A DNA stretch of 64,000 bases. Source: Moryella indoligenes (lineage in GTDB: Bacteria; Bacillota; Clostridia; Lachnospirales; Lachnospiraceae). A program made the translations under genes and the position numbers. Shown here piece after piece: positions 16,616 to 25,582 of the stretch (the first letter of the stretch is position 1; the number at the start of each line of letters is the position of its first letter). The notes below the pieces were generated by a model that saw nothing but the letters and a program-made list of their open reading frames with translations, was not told the origin of the DNA and searched no databases. The stretch covers positions 62,001-126,000 of the forward strand of contig NZ_JAUSTO010000002.1 in the NCBI RefSeq assembly GCF_030812885.1. The letters run 5' to 3'.

Positions 16616-18263
16616 CTAGTTTCCGAGATCCAATTCTCGAATTTTCTTTCGGAGCGGCAAAATTGCCCCGGGATTAACCGACAATTCATCAATCTCGCAG
16701 CAAAGCAAGGTTTCCGTAAGCTCCGGCACTGCCCCCAGCTCCCCGCAGATTCCCACCGGGATTCCGTGGCGGTGTCCGGCTTTTACCGCCATGCGGATTT
16801 GACGAAGCAAGACCGTGTAACCCGGATCTCCATGGGTATCAAGATAGCGGTTCATTGCAGGAGCAGTCCGATCCATCGCAAGGGTATACTGCAAAAGGTC
16901 ATTGGTTCCGATGGAAAAAAAGTCGCAATTCCCCGCCAGCTCATCCGCAATCAGCACTGCTGCCGGCGTTTCAATCATAATTCCAAGTGTGTAACTGCCC
17001 ACCGGCATCCCTTCCCGCAAAAGCGCCTCCCGGCACTGCGTTAACATGGCGCGGCTTTCCGAAAGCTCCGACTCAGAGCTGATCATCGGGAGGAGAATGC
17101 CCAGATTCCCAAATGCCGACGCCCGAAGTAGGGCGCGAAGCTGTGTGCGGAACATATCCGGATGGCAAAGACAAAACCGGATGGCACGGCACCCGAGCGC
17201 CGGATTCTCTTCTGTCAGGAGCTGCATATATGCCGTCCTCTTGTCCGTCCCGATGTCGCAGCTTCTGATCACCACCCGCTTTGGTGCAAACGCCTGGACC
17301 GCCTTCCGATAAACCTGAAACTGCTCCTCCTCTGTGGGAAACCGATCTCCGTCCAGATACAAATACTCCGAGCGAAACAGACCGATTCCCTCTGCATCCG
17401 CTTCCCTTGCCGCATTCAAATCCTCCGGCGATGAGATGTTGGCAGCCATCCGAATTCGCCTTCCGTCCCGCGTCTCGCTTGCCTTTCCCTTCAGATCCTG
17501 CAGTTTACTTCTTCCCGCTTCCTGCTTTTTCTCTCTGCTCTCATACCGCGCGATCCGGATCCAGATACACGATGCCCGCATCTGCATCCAAAACTGCACA
17601 GTGCCCATCCCAGGTTTCTCCGATTTCCCCGCACTGCACCAACATCGGCACTCCCATCGTCCGTGCGAGAATCGCCGTATGACTGTTTTGCGTTCCTTCT
17701 CTGGTAACCATACCAAGCAGGCTGCTCCTATCCAGCCGAATCACATCAGAAGGCATGAAATCCTCTGCCAGAAGAATCGCCGGCTTCTCCGGATCCTCTC
17801 CCCCCGCTTCATTCCAAAGATATCCCGGAGAATCCCCGCGGAGTGCAGTCATCAGCTCCTTCTGCATCTCGATAACATCTCTCGCCCGCTCCCCCATGTA
17901 ATCATCGTCCAGTCCGGACAAACGCTTTGCCTGTGCTTCAAACGCCTCCTGTACGGCATACTCTGCTGTATGCCGCTGCTCTTTGATCTCCCTTCTCACT
18001 GCTGTCAGCAAATCGATATCCTCCAGCATCATAATATGAGCAGCAAACACCTCCGCTGTGCCCTTTCCCAGCTCCTTCAGACTCCGCTCATACAGTCCCT
18101 GCTGACGCAAAACCGCAGCGTTCCTCGCTTTTTCCAGACGAATCAGCTCCCTCTCCCTGTCTTCTGCCCATTCTGCCGCCGCGATTCTTTCTTCTCCCCA
18201 ATGCCATCTGACCGGACCGATCGCAATCCCGCCCGACACGGATTTTCCCTTTGCAGTGATCAT
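16616..18263 (-). pseudogene. ptsI: PEP-protein phosphotransferase (enzyme I of PTS), frameshifted
   Basis: Two overlapping frames together give one enzyme I of about 549 codons. The first (from 18263) holds the HPr-binding and phospho-His domain: GTQNSHTAILART with the active His, ending DADAGIVYLDPDRAV and a stop at 17541. The second runs from about 17560 to 16616 and contains the PEP-binding barrel: EGIGLFRSEYLYLD, IMIETPAAVLIADEL, FFSIGTNDLLQYTLAMDR and the catalytic GICGELGA. The shift lies near 17541-17565, where GGATCCGGATC repeats occur. No HPr gene is adjacent; the gene follows a MoxR/VWA pair. A sequencing error is the alternative. Confidence 0.75.
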
Positions 18264-18305
18264 CCTACCCCCCTGTTCTCCCGCTGCGCCCACGGCTTTG
18301 CTCGT

Positions 18306-20090
18306 TTATTCCGACAGCTCCCGCTTCAAAAAGCTTCCGGCGATACGGGAAAAGTTTTCGATTCCATTCAAATAGGCGAAGGAATTCCCAAAAATAATTT
18401 TCTCATCCTCCAGCTCTTCCTCCTCCCCCACAAAAAGCCCAATCACTGTGATCCCCTTCCTCCGCAGCCCACGAAGCTGCTTTGCACTGTCCCAAACAGC
18501 ATACTCGCCGGTGTAGGACGGAAACAGCTTTGCCCGTTTCCGGCTTACAATCTGATCGTTGGGAATCCCGTCGCTCAGCATCAGCAGAATCCGCTTTTCC
18601 TCCGGTCTGTCCAAAAGTCCTGCTGCGCAGGCCTTCACCGCCAGTCCGTCCCGGTTGTTGCAGCTTCCGTAATACTCAAAGATTCTTAAATTATCAGGGT
18701 GACCGCCCTCATAATCCCGAAAACGGCGCAAAACCGTAAAATCTCCCAGTGTACAAAAACTCATCACGCGATGCGGAATCTGTACCTCATCCAAGGCCTC
18801 GCTCAAAATATAGCCCTGCAGCGCAACCATCCCCTGCCTCGGCTGGAGAGACCCGCTTCCGTCAAGCAGAATGTCCACCACAAAGTCTTTTTTTTCATTC
18901 TGAATTTCTCTCAAAAACAAATTGGGATTGTTCGTTCTGCCAAGATTCCAGAGCTTGGACGGAACCAGCCTTCCAAAACTGGCATGGTACGTATCCTTTT
19001 CCTCCCGAACACGGACAGCATTACAAAATGCATCCGAAATGGATCGAATGCTCTGGTACACCTGCGCCCGGTGCTCCTCCAAAAGGGATTGGTTTTCTTC
19101 CCGTATTCGGTTATAAAAGCCTTCCATGGAGGAACTCCTTTGCAGTACATCCTTTGACAATCCGTCCGTAAAATGCAGCTTGCAGCCGGAATGGACGCCG
19201 ACACACAGCTCCCCGGTCAATGCATCCAACGCTTTTTGTGTCAAAAAGCTTGTTCCGAATTGATGTTCAATCGAAGCCTCTACCCGCGCCATGGATGCAT
19301 CATCCAGTATCAGATCCTCTCCTGCTCCCCTGGTTTCGTGTTCTTTTTGCTCCCCGTCAGACGACCCGGTGATCTGAAACAAAGTCTCTTCCTTTTCCCC
19401 GTGATCGGAGCCTCCCTCCTCGCCGGTCTCCTTTCCGGCCACGCGGAATTTTTTTCGGAATCCGCGTTCGCTCAGCATCGTGTACAGTGTGACTGCCTGA
19501 CTGACGAGGGCTTCTGCACTCCGGCACGCCGTGGCTCCCTCAATTTTTTGCATCAGCCTCTGCCACTGCCCCCTAGCTTCCCTCCGATTGCCCAGCTGCG
19601 CTTCCAGCCAATTCTTTTCCAACTCTCCCCATACCGTGTGCGTAAGCCTTTGCATATCCCCGGTCAGAAGTGTATGAAAGGCAGACCGCCTAAGCTCAGC
19701 AATCCCGGGACGTTGCTCACAGAGCGCCCGATACAAGGCGCTGTCAAGACAGACAAAAAACAAGGGGAGAAGAACCTCTTTCTCCTTTTCTCTCCTGAAA
19801 ATTTCCCGTCCGAGCCATGCGTCCAGCTGTCTCAGTCCGTTTAATTCCGGTTGCTGCTCCCCGGCTTCACGCTCCGCTTTCCTTCGTTCCGAATAAACGA
19901 TCTCTGCGCAGCCAAGCAGCGCCGCGCTGTACAGGCAGGGCTGATCCCCCGCTTCTCTCCACGCTTTGCTCGCCAAATCCACACACTCAGGAAGGCGCTT
20001 CCGCCCCGATTGACCTGACACCGTGCCAAGCAGTCCTAAAAATCGAAGTCTTTTTTTCTCCTCCGAAGGAGATGATCGTTCCGATTGCAT
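18306..20090 (-). CDS. VWA-domain protein (CobT/NorD-like partner of MoxR)
   Basis: 594 aa. The C-terminal third is a von Willebrand A domain with MIDAS motif DILLDGSGSLQPRQG and later MLSDGIPNDQ. The N-terminal part is helical and charged. GAGGAGAG precedes the ATG, 10 nt after the MoxR stop. MoxR AAA ATPases and VWA proteins work as pairs that insert metals into or remodel a target protein (established for NorQ/NorD, CbbQ/CbbO and CobS/CobT). The target here is unknown; candidates are the neighbouring YjiH-like protein or the enzyme I. Confidence 0.8.
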   Translation of the reverse strand: MQSERSSPSEEKKRLRFLGLLGTVSGQSGRKRLPECVDLASKAWREAGDQPCLYSAALLGCAEIVYSERRKAEREAGEQQPELNGLRQLDAWLGREIFRREKEKEVLLPLFFVCLDSALYRALCEQRPGIAELRRSAFHTLLTGDMQRLTHTVWGELEKNWLEAQLGNRREARGQWQRLMQKIEGATACRSAEALVSQAVTLYTMLSERGFRKKFRVAGKETGEEGGSDHGEKEETLFQITGSSDGEQKEHETRGAGEDLILDDASMARVEASIEHQFGTSFLTQKALDALTGELCVGVHSGCKLHFTDGLSKDVLQRSSSMEGFYNRIREENQSLLEEHRAQVYQSIRSISDAFCNAVRVREEKDTYHASFGRLVPSKLWNLGRTNNPNLFLREIQNEKKDFVVDILLDGSGSLQPRQGMVALQGYILSEALDEVQIPHRVMSFCTLGDFTVLRRFRDYEGGHPDNLRIFEYYGSCNNRDGLAVKACAAGLLDRPEEKRILLMLSDGIPNDQIVSRKRAKLFPSYTGEYAVWDSAKQLRGLRRKGITVIGLFVGEEEELEDEKIIFGNSFAYLNGIENFSRIAGSFLKRELSE

Positions 20091-20100
20091 GGGTCTCTCC

Positions 20101-20991
20101 TCAGCTCTCGAACATCTCAGATGCGTTCAGGCTCTCCGAAAATCGCGTGCGGATGACATCCTCCACCAGCTGACGCTCAAATGGATCAAAGCACTTATCC
20201 GATATGCCTGCCTTCAGTGCGTGGAACGGCGGTATGCCGATTCGTACCATGCGAAGCGCCGCGATCATTCCTCTCAGATCCACAGCGCGGGAAGACACCT
20301 CTCCGCTCTCCGCCTTTTCATGGAGATCCAAAAAAAGTGCTGACAGCTGATCCAGTATGGATTTTCTTACACCCGGAAGCTTTTGGTCAAACAGCCGATT
20401 TAATTCCTCCCGGGACAGCACCGGCATCTGAATCACGACGAAACGGGACACCAGCGCCTCATTCAACTCCCTCGTGCCTGCATACCCGTAATTCATGGTC
20501 CCGATAAAACGCGTCGCAGGATGCAGTGCAATCCGCTGGTACCCGGGAACATCAATCAGCCGCCTGTAGTCCAGCGCCGCGTGAAGCACTGCCATTGCAT
20601 CGCTTTTTGCCATGTTGATCTCGTCCAGAATTCCAAAGCCGCCATATTCCGCGCAGCGATAGATCGGCCCCTTCCGCAGGATTACACGATTGTTTTCAAA
20701 GGTGTCCGTCCCAATCAGCATACTGCTGTCCACGCCGACGTGAAACGACATGGAATAGACCGGCCGCTCCATGAGCCACGCAAGATTTTCTGCCAGAATA
20801 TTCTTTCCCGTCGCCTTGCTGCCGCAGAGCAGAACATTTTCCCCTTCCAGCAGGGCCGCCAAAGCAATTTCCAGTATGTCTTCCCCGATAAAGTCCGTCG
20901 TCGGCTCTGTCACCCGGTATTTGACTGCTTCATCCACGGGATACTGCCGCCTGAATTCTCTGAGTTTTTCTTCTAACCTGGGATTCATCAT
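20101..20991 (-). CDS. MoxR/CbbQ-type AAA ATPase
   Basis: 296 aa with Walker A CGSKATGKNILAENLAWLM (residues about 56-68), Walker B YGGFGILDEINMAK, sensor 1 RFIGTMNYGYAGTRELNEALVSRF. AAGGAG precedes ATGATG at 20991. It immediately precedes the VWA gene, forming the classic MoxR-VWA chaperone pair that remodels or metallates a client protein. The upstream 250 bp hold a 24-bp tandem repeat array and a terminator, so it probably has its own promoter. Confidence 0.87.
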   Translation of the reverse strand: MMNPRLEEKLREFRRQYPVDEAVKYRVTEPTTDFIGEDILEIALAALLEGENVLLCGSKATGKNILAENLAWLMERPVYSMSFHVGVDSSMLIGTDTFENNRVILRKGPIYRCAEYGGFGILDEINMAKSDAMAVLHAALDYRRLIDVPGYQRIALHPATRFIGTMNYGYAGTRELNEALVSRFVVIQMPVLSREELNRLFDQKLPGVRKSILDQLSALFLDLHEKAESGEVSSRAVDLRGMIAALRMVRIGIPPFHALKAGISDKCFDPFERQLVEDVIRTRFSESLNASEMFES

Positions 20992-21007
20992 GTTTACTCC
21001 TTGATTA

Positions 21008-21196
21008 CAACACTTACCGTTTCTGTCACAGCGCTGCTTTCTGTCTCTGTCTAAGCACTGCTCGTTGTTTCTACCATAACACTGCTTGCGGTCCCTGTCA
21101 CAGCCCTACACACTGTTTCTGTGACAGCACTGCTTTTTGTCTCTGCCTAAGCACTGCCCGCCTTCTCTATCATAACACTTCAAGACAAAAAGCGGA
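21008..21196. repeat. 24-bp tandem repeat array with 96-bp higher order
   Basis: Units starting at 21029, 21053, 21077, 21101, 21125, 21149 and 21173, exactly 24 bp apart, begin (C/A/T)A(G/A)C(A/G)CTGC and end CTGTC- or CTACC-like; a partial unit lies at 21008. Units four apart (21029 and 21125; 21053 and 21149; 21077 and 21173) are most alike, giving a 96-bp super-repeat. On the minus strand one frame reads 8-residue repeats such as QCLDRDRK but with a stop, so it is not a functional gene. Confidence 0.9.
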
Positions 21197-21226
21197 GTCT
21201 TCCGGATGGAAAACTCCGCTTACGAT
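21168..21226 (-). repeat. 59-bp terminator-bearing repeat, donor-like copy
   Basis: This segment covers the last 24-bp unit start and the yjiH terminator. Its exact reverse complement (59 of 59 bases) lies inside the NCS1 permease gene at 24039-24097. Since it includes part of the tandem array, this copy is likely the source and the permease copy the derivative. Confidence 0.95.
21190..21221 (-). terminator. Terminator of yjiH-like gene
   Basis: On the minus strand: AAGCGGAGTTTTCC, loop ATCC, GGAAGACTCCGCTT, then TTTGTC, giving a 14-bp stem with one mismatch and a T-run. It lies 25 nt downstream of the yjiH-like stop. Confidence 0.85.
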
Positions 21227-21245
21227 ACCGGATCAAAATTTTCTT

Positions 21246-22598
21246 TTAAAACAGCAGCTGCGCCAGTGGGCAAACAATGAGAAGAGAAATCACAGTCCTC
21301 TCCAAAAAAATCACAAACATATCCAAAAGACTTACGGGAAGCCTGGAGGCGAGAATCAGCCCTCCCACCTCCGACAGATACAGCACCTGTGTCACAGAGA
21401 CAACCGCAACAATGAACCGGGTCATTTCACTGGCTCCGGCTCCTGCAATCAAAATCGATGGGGTAAACATGTCGACAAAGCCCACGATCATGGTAGAGGC
21501 AGCAGCAGCAGTATCCGCCTTCGGTACCCCAAGGAGCGCAAGCAACGGACGGAAGGGAATCCCCATCCATTCGAACACCGGAGTATGGTTCGCAATGATC
21601 AGCGCAACGGTTCCGATGCACATGACAGTCGGCAGTACGCCAAACCACATCTTAGCAGAATTTAGGGCGCCTTTTGAAAGGAATTCCCCGACTCCCCGGT
21701 GCTGCGAGACGCGATCCATGGCAAGCTTCATCCCGTACTCCCCGGCGGAGCGGTATCCCTCCGGAATGGTCTCCGGCATTCTTGCTCCCTCCTTCAAATA
21801 GCTGTCTTTCTTGCGGCTAAGCGGGGGGATCCTGGGCGAAATGAAGGCACACACAACACCGATCAAAACAATCGTCAGATAGTAGATTCCAAACATCTCC
21901 ACTAAGTCCACCTGGTTCAGCACCACGAGACTGAAGGTGATCGATACCGCAGAAAAAGTCGTCGCAATTACAGAGGCCTCCCGCGCAGAATAGTATCCTC
22001 CCTCGTACTGATTGCAAGTCAGCATCACACCCAGCGTTCCGTCTCCAATCCAAGACGTGATACAATCCACCGCCGCGCGCCCCGGCACCATGAACAGCGG
22101 ACGCATCAATTTTGTCATCAGCGCTCCGACATACTCCAGAAGTCCGAAATCCAGCAAAAGCGGGAGTAAAAGACCGGCTATGACAAAAATGATGACCAAT
22201 GTGCAAAGAAGATCGTAGAGAATGAAGCCGCCCTGATCTCCGGAGGAGATCAGGCCAAAAAATCCCGCTTCGACACCCAGAATGGTGATCCAGCAAAATA
22301 TACAGCCAATCACGCGGATCGCCGTCCAGAACAGGGATACCCTGAAAATCTCATCCAGCATTTTGTGTCTTGCCATCCACTTGGGCTTTATGAGAGAAAC
22401 CACCGACATGACTGCAGAAACCGTCAGAATGCCGGTGCACAGTAACGGAAGGGCGTCCCCGATTGCAGCTGCAATGCGATCAGCAATAATCTTTACAATC
22501 ACCGTCCACTTATCCTGATAGTTGACTGGAATCATAAACAGCACAATTCCCGCGACCGATGGCACAATGAAAAGTAATTTTTTTTTGAACTGCTCCAT
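21246..22598 (-). CDS. YjiH-like membrane protein with nucleoside-recognition (Gate) domain
   Basis: 450 aa from ATG 22598 (MEQFKKKLLFIVPSVAG). A longer frame to 22712 would cross a perfect hairpin and is not favoured. About ten membrane spans; SWIGDGTLGVMLTCNQYEGGYYSAREASVIATTFSAVS and the later MIVGFVDMFTPSIL are typical of the YjiH/nucleoside-recognition Gate family, which includes transporters of unknown substrate. It is preceded by an attenuator-like hairpin and followed by a terminator, so it is probably its own transcription unit upstream of moxR-VWA. Confidence 0.8.
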   Translation of the reverse strand: MEQFKKKLLFIVPSVAGIVLFMIPVNYQDKWTVIVKIIADRIAAAIGDALPLLCTGILTVSAVMSVVSLIKPKWMARHKMLDEIFRVSLFWTAIRVIGCIFCWITILGVEAGFFGLISSGDQGGFILYDLLCTLVIIFVIAGLLLPLLLDFGLLEYVGALMTKLMRPLFMVPGRAAVDCITSWIGDGTLGVMLTCNQYEGGYYSAREASVIATTFSAVSITFSLVVLNQVDLVEMFGIYYLTIVLIGVVCAFISPRIPPLSRKKDSYLKEGARMPETIPEGYRSAGEYGMKLAMDRVSQHRGVGEFLSKGALNSAKMWFGVLPTVMCIGTVALIIANHTPVFEWMGIPFRPLLALLGVPKADTAAAASTMIVGFVDMFTPSILIAGAGASEMTRFIVAVVSVTQVLYLSEVGGLILASRLPVSLLDMFVIFLERTVISLLIVCPLAQLLF

Positions 22599-22625
22599 GC
22601 TTTTTCCCTTTTCTGTCCAAAATTC

Positions 22626-22668
22626 ATAAAAATTAAAAACAGCCTCATGAGTATACTTCATGAGGCTG
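22626..22668 (-). terminator. Leader hairpin with U-run upstream of yjiH-like gene (possible attenuator)
   Basis: CAGCCTCATGA at 22640-22650 pairs perfectly with TCATGAGGCTG at 22658-22668 (7-nt loop). On the minus strand it is followed by TTTTTAATTTTTATG, an intrinsic-terminator layout, about 30 nt before the YjiH start. It either ends an upstream transcript or acts as a leader attenuator. Confidence 0.75.
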
Positions 22669-22940
22669 CGTATTTCAAGTAATGTTTCAGATATCCCGGT
22701 CTGGATCTGCATGGATATGCAGTTTTTCTAAATCCCCAAGCCCTCCCTCGTTCTGTGACACATGCTCCGGTTATAACAATATTGGATGACATTGCAATTG
22801 TGAGCGATCCGGCAATCTGTGTAAACGGGATTCGAACCCGGCTGTGCCCTCTTGCCTGCCATTTACGATTATTCGGTTTGAAGCTCCATTCTCTGCTTCC
22901 GAGATCGCATACTCCTCACAGAACTACCTGCAAAACCAAG

Positions 22941-23396
22941 TCAGACTGCCAATTCCACAGACCAGTTGGCGCTTTGAATCTTATTGTCTGTCAGGCGAAG
23001 CTCTTTTGATATCCGGTCGACCTTTTTTTGAATGTCACGCACATTAACCGCACAAATCACCTTAATCTCCGTATGAAGCGCACGTCCGCTTAAATTGGAC
23101 GCATCCCGGACAATTTCCTGATATGCAGCGGCCTTTCGCTTCAGACAATCCCGGTCAGCCATCCACTCTGTCAGCGTCTTACCGTCTACGATCGTTTTGC
23201 AATTGGTCAGATTGATCGCCGCGATCAAAAAATTCAACCGCTGAATTGCTTCGTCCAGCTCTTTGATCAGTTCATTCGGATCTTCCGCCGTTTTTTCTCC
23301 CTCCTGCACCGTTACATTGTTGCTGATTCGCTCTTCAAGCTGACTGATCTTTCGATTGAGATCCGCTCTCTCCTGTAACGCCTCCGCAAGCTTCAT
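22941..23396 (-). CDS. DIP1984-family protein
   Basis: 151 aa, starting MKLAEALQERADLNRKISQLEERI, the conserved start of the DIP1984 family (septicolysin-like). Most of the sequence is predicted coiled coil; IQRLNFLIAAINLTN and RDCLKRKAAAYQEIV are typical of the family. Function is not established. Downstream (22713-22940) I see no gene, only a TTCGAA-containing stretch rejected as a tRNA. Confidence 0.8.
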   Translation of the reverse strand: MKLAEALQERADLNRKISQLEERISNNVTVQEGEKTAEDPNELIKELDEAIQRLNFLIAAINLTNCKTIVDGKTLTEWMADRDCLKRKAAAYQEIVRDASNLSGRALHTEIKVICAVNVRDIQKKVDRISKELRLTDNKIQSANWSVELAV

Positions 23397-23503
23397 CGGA
23401 CGATTCTCCTCCGGTCAAACATATGTGTGATATGGCAGCGTTGACTGCCCTGTCAGTGTAATTACTCTGAGGTGATTGTAACACAAAAACTCAAAAAGAG
23501 GGA

Positions 23504-25042
23504 TTAGATCGAACTTTTCACCGAGTTTGTTTCATCATCGTAAATCCACTCGCGTCCGCCGGAAATTCCGGAATATCGGTCTTGTTCTATTCCAAGTTCT
23601 TTTTGCGGGTATTTTTTCAGGATCCAAACATGCATTAATGCGTAGTAACTGATCCCGGAAACAACAGATCCTGCAAAGAATGCGATGGATGGAAGCAAGA
23701 TGCATGCTGCCAGACCGATTACAAACGAGATCATTCCTGCCGGATTGAATCCCTTCGCATAAGCATATTGTCCGCCGTTTTCCTTGTAAAGATCCGGAAC
23801 ATTGATTTTATGCTTTCTGATGAAGAAGAAATCAACAATAGTCATTCCGTACATTGTCGACCAAAGCGAACCTGTTACTGTTAAAAAAACGCCAATGTGA
23901 TCGATCAAAATCCAAGGCTGTATCACAGCTCCGATGAAGCCGCACACACAAACTCTCATCCAATACGGCATCTTTGACTTAAAAGTGCAGTAATGCACAC
24001 TCCACTGGGCATCAGGTTGCACACTGCATTCGTTGACCATCGTAAGCGGAGTTTTCCATCCGGAAGACTCCGCTTTTTGTCTTGAAGTGTTATGATATTG
24101 AGCCATTACAATCATAACCAGCAAGAATGTCAGGACAATAGGATTCTCCGTAATCGCGCTTACGGCCTCTATCGGATTATAATTTCCAGTAACGAATGTA
24201 GAGAGTGCTCCCAAGAAAATCATAAAACCAGACGCAAGCGGCAGTGCAATTAAATATCCGGGAATCGCCCTTTTATTGCGTTTAAACAGACTCTTTTCTC
24301 CTTTATCTGTCTTGACATATCTCGACCATGTTTCTACTTCGCAAGCATTGTCAGCCCAATAATTTAATCCCAGCATCATAATATAGAGAAGTGCATTCGC
24401 ATTTCCGCAAGCTATTTTTGATCCTGTATCAGCGTACACACTATTCCAAGCGTCAATACCATTTAATTCTGCCATATGCAAAAGACGGAACACAAGATAA
24501 ATTCCGATTAGAATGATTGTTGGAGCCGCAATATTTGCCACCTTCTCCATGGCACCGAACCCGCACGCCGTATTGACCACCTGTACAATAACAAAAATGA
24601 TAAACCAAAGCTTCCAATTATCATAGCCTGTAAATATTACGACAATCTGGTTAATGGTCATTGCTCCAAAATAGGATTGAACTCCAAACCAAATAGGGCC
24701 ATAAATGCTGCGTAGCACATTGGGAAGGATCGTCCCTCGTTTTCCAAGGATTGCTGCAACATAAATGGGGAACGATATTCCATGTTCCACACCTATATCA
24801 CTTGAAATGCAAAAAAAGCATCCCAAGAAAAAGGTTCCTATCACTGCTGCGACTGCAATCTGTTTCAGGTTGCAATAGTATGCAGCTTCTCCTCCGACAG
24901 CAAACGTTGCAATAATAATTCCAATACCGATCCAAACATTAAAATATCCCAGAGTCCCGGCATTTTTTTCTGCAAGTGTAACCGGCAATAAATCCCGAGA
25001 TATTTTAGTGCCCTTTTTCATACCATTGCTATCCATATTCAT
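23504..25042 (-). CDS. NCS1-family nucleobase permease carrying a 19-codon internal insertion
   Basis: 512 aa; GAGAGGGG lies upstream of the ATG. NCS1 features: YFNVWIGIGIIIATFAVGGEAAYYC, WFGVQSYFGAMTINQIV and CGFGAMEKVANIAAPTI, about 12 membrane spans; cargo is usually cytosine, allantoin, uracil or hydantoin. The loop after LVMIVMAQ contains YHNTSRQKAESSGWKTPLT, encoded by a 58-59-bp inverted copy of the yjiH terminator. The next 18 codons are out of the ancestral frame: the shifted frame reads STNAVCNLMPSGVCITAL, the normal NCS1 sequence. A 1-nt loss in the A-run at 23981-23984 apparently restores the frame at KMPYW. Function is uncertain because this region is a conserved membrane segment. 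Confidence 0.85.
   Translation of the reverse strand: MNMDSNGMKKGTKISRDLLPVTLAEKNAGTLGYFNVWIGIGIIIATFAVGGEAAYYCNLKQIAVAAVIGTFFLGCFFCISSDIGVEHGISFPIYVAAILGKRGTILPNVLRSIYGPIWFGVQSYFGAMTINQIVVIFTGYDNWKLWFIIFVIVQVVNTACGFGAMEKVANIAAPTIILIGIYLVFRLLHMAELNGIDAWNSVYADTGSKIACGNANALLYIMMLGLNYWADNACEVETWSRYVKTDKGEKSLFKRNKRAIPGYLIALPLASGFMIFLGALSTFVTGNYNPIEAVSAITENPIVLTFLLVMIVMAQYHNTSRQKAESSGWKTPLTMVNECSVQPDAQWSVHYCTFKSKMPYWMRVCVCGFIGAVIQPWILIDHIGVFLTVTGSLWSTMYGMTIVDFFFIRKHKINVPDLYKENGGQYAYAKGFNPAGMISFVIGLAACILLPSIAFFAGSVVSGISYYALMHVWILKKYPQKELGIEQDRYSGISGGREWIYDDETNSVKSSI
24039..24097 (+). repeat. 59-bp repeat copy inside NCS1 gene
   Basis: Identical to the reverse complement of 21168-21226. It includes the full terminator hairpin (AAGCGGAGTTTTCC and GGAAGACTCCGCTT) within the coding region. 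It raises the distance between MAQ and KMPYW by about 19 residues against usual NCS1 proteins. Confidence 0.95.
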
Positions 25043-25066
25043 TATATACCCCTCTCTGTTTTTTAG

Positions 25067-25582
25067 TATCAGTGCCAGGACTTACCCCATGAAAGAGAGT
25101 ATGGTCTTTATCTGAAAAAAGAAGACGGGACTATTAAAAACCTTGCTATGCCGGTATGGCACTGGGGAAAGTTTTATGAACAGATCATCCGTCTCGCTTT
25201 TAAGAGCACAGAAGAGATTGAGTCTATGAAAGGGAAAAAGGCGGTCAACTACTGGTGGGGAATGTCAGCAGATGTGATCGATGTAATATGTTCTGAAAAT
25301 ATCCCAAATGGCACCAGAAGACTGATCGAATTTTTGAAAAACTCCATCCGAGCAGGAAGCTTCCATCCATTTGATGGTCTGATCTATGCACAGGATGGAA
25401 GTGCTAAATGCACCCAGGGAAAAAGCTTAAAGGCTGAGGAGATCATTACCATGAACTGGCTTGCCCAGAATGTGGTTGGCTATATTCCTAAGATTGAAGA
25501 GATGAATGAGCGTGCACAGGAACTGATGCAGCTTCAGGGAATCAAGACGGCCGGACAGGCAGAGACGGAGAATGATAAATGA
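25067..25582 (+). pseudogene. 3' fragment of BMP-family ABC substrate-binding protein
   Basis: The open frame begins after TAG at 25064 with no start signal; YGLYLKKEDGTIKNLAMPVWHWGKFYEQIIR, KAVNYWWGMSADVIDV and the C-terminal EEIITMNWLAQNVVGYIPKIEEM match the tail of basic membrane protein (BMP, nucleoside or purine) binding proteins as I know them. About two thirds are missing. It ends in an ATGA overlap with the metallophosphoesterase, the ancestral operon order. The deletion edge lies next to the NCS1 start, so NCS1 was probably joined here by rearrangement. Confidence 0.7.

Noticed and set aside
17334..18689. Plus-strand open frame of 451 codons opposite ptsI and the VWA gene
   Set aside because: Pro/Ser/Arg-rich antisense shadow without any domain or ribosome binding site.
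22820..22940. A TTCGAA-containing stretch resembling a tRNA T-arm
   Set aside because: No matching acceptor stem or anticodon arm could be found at tRNA distances; the T-stem has a mismatch.
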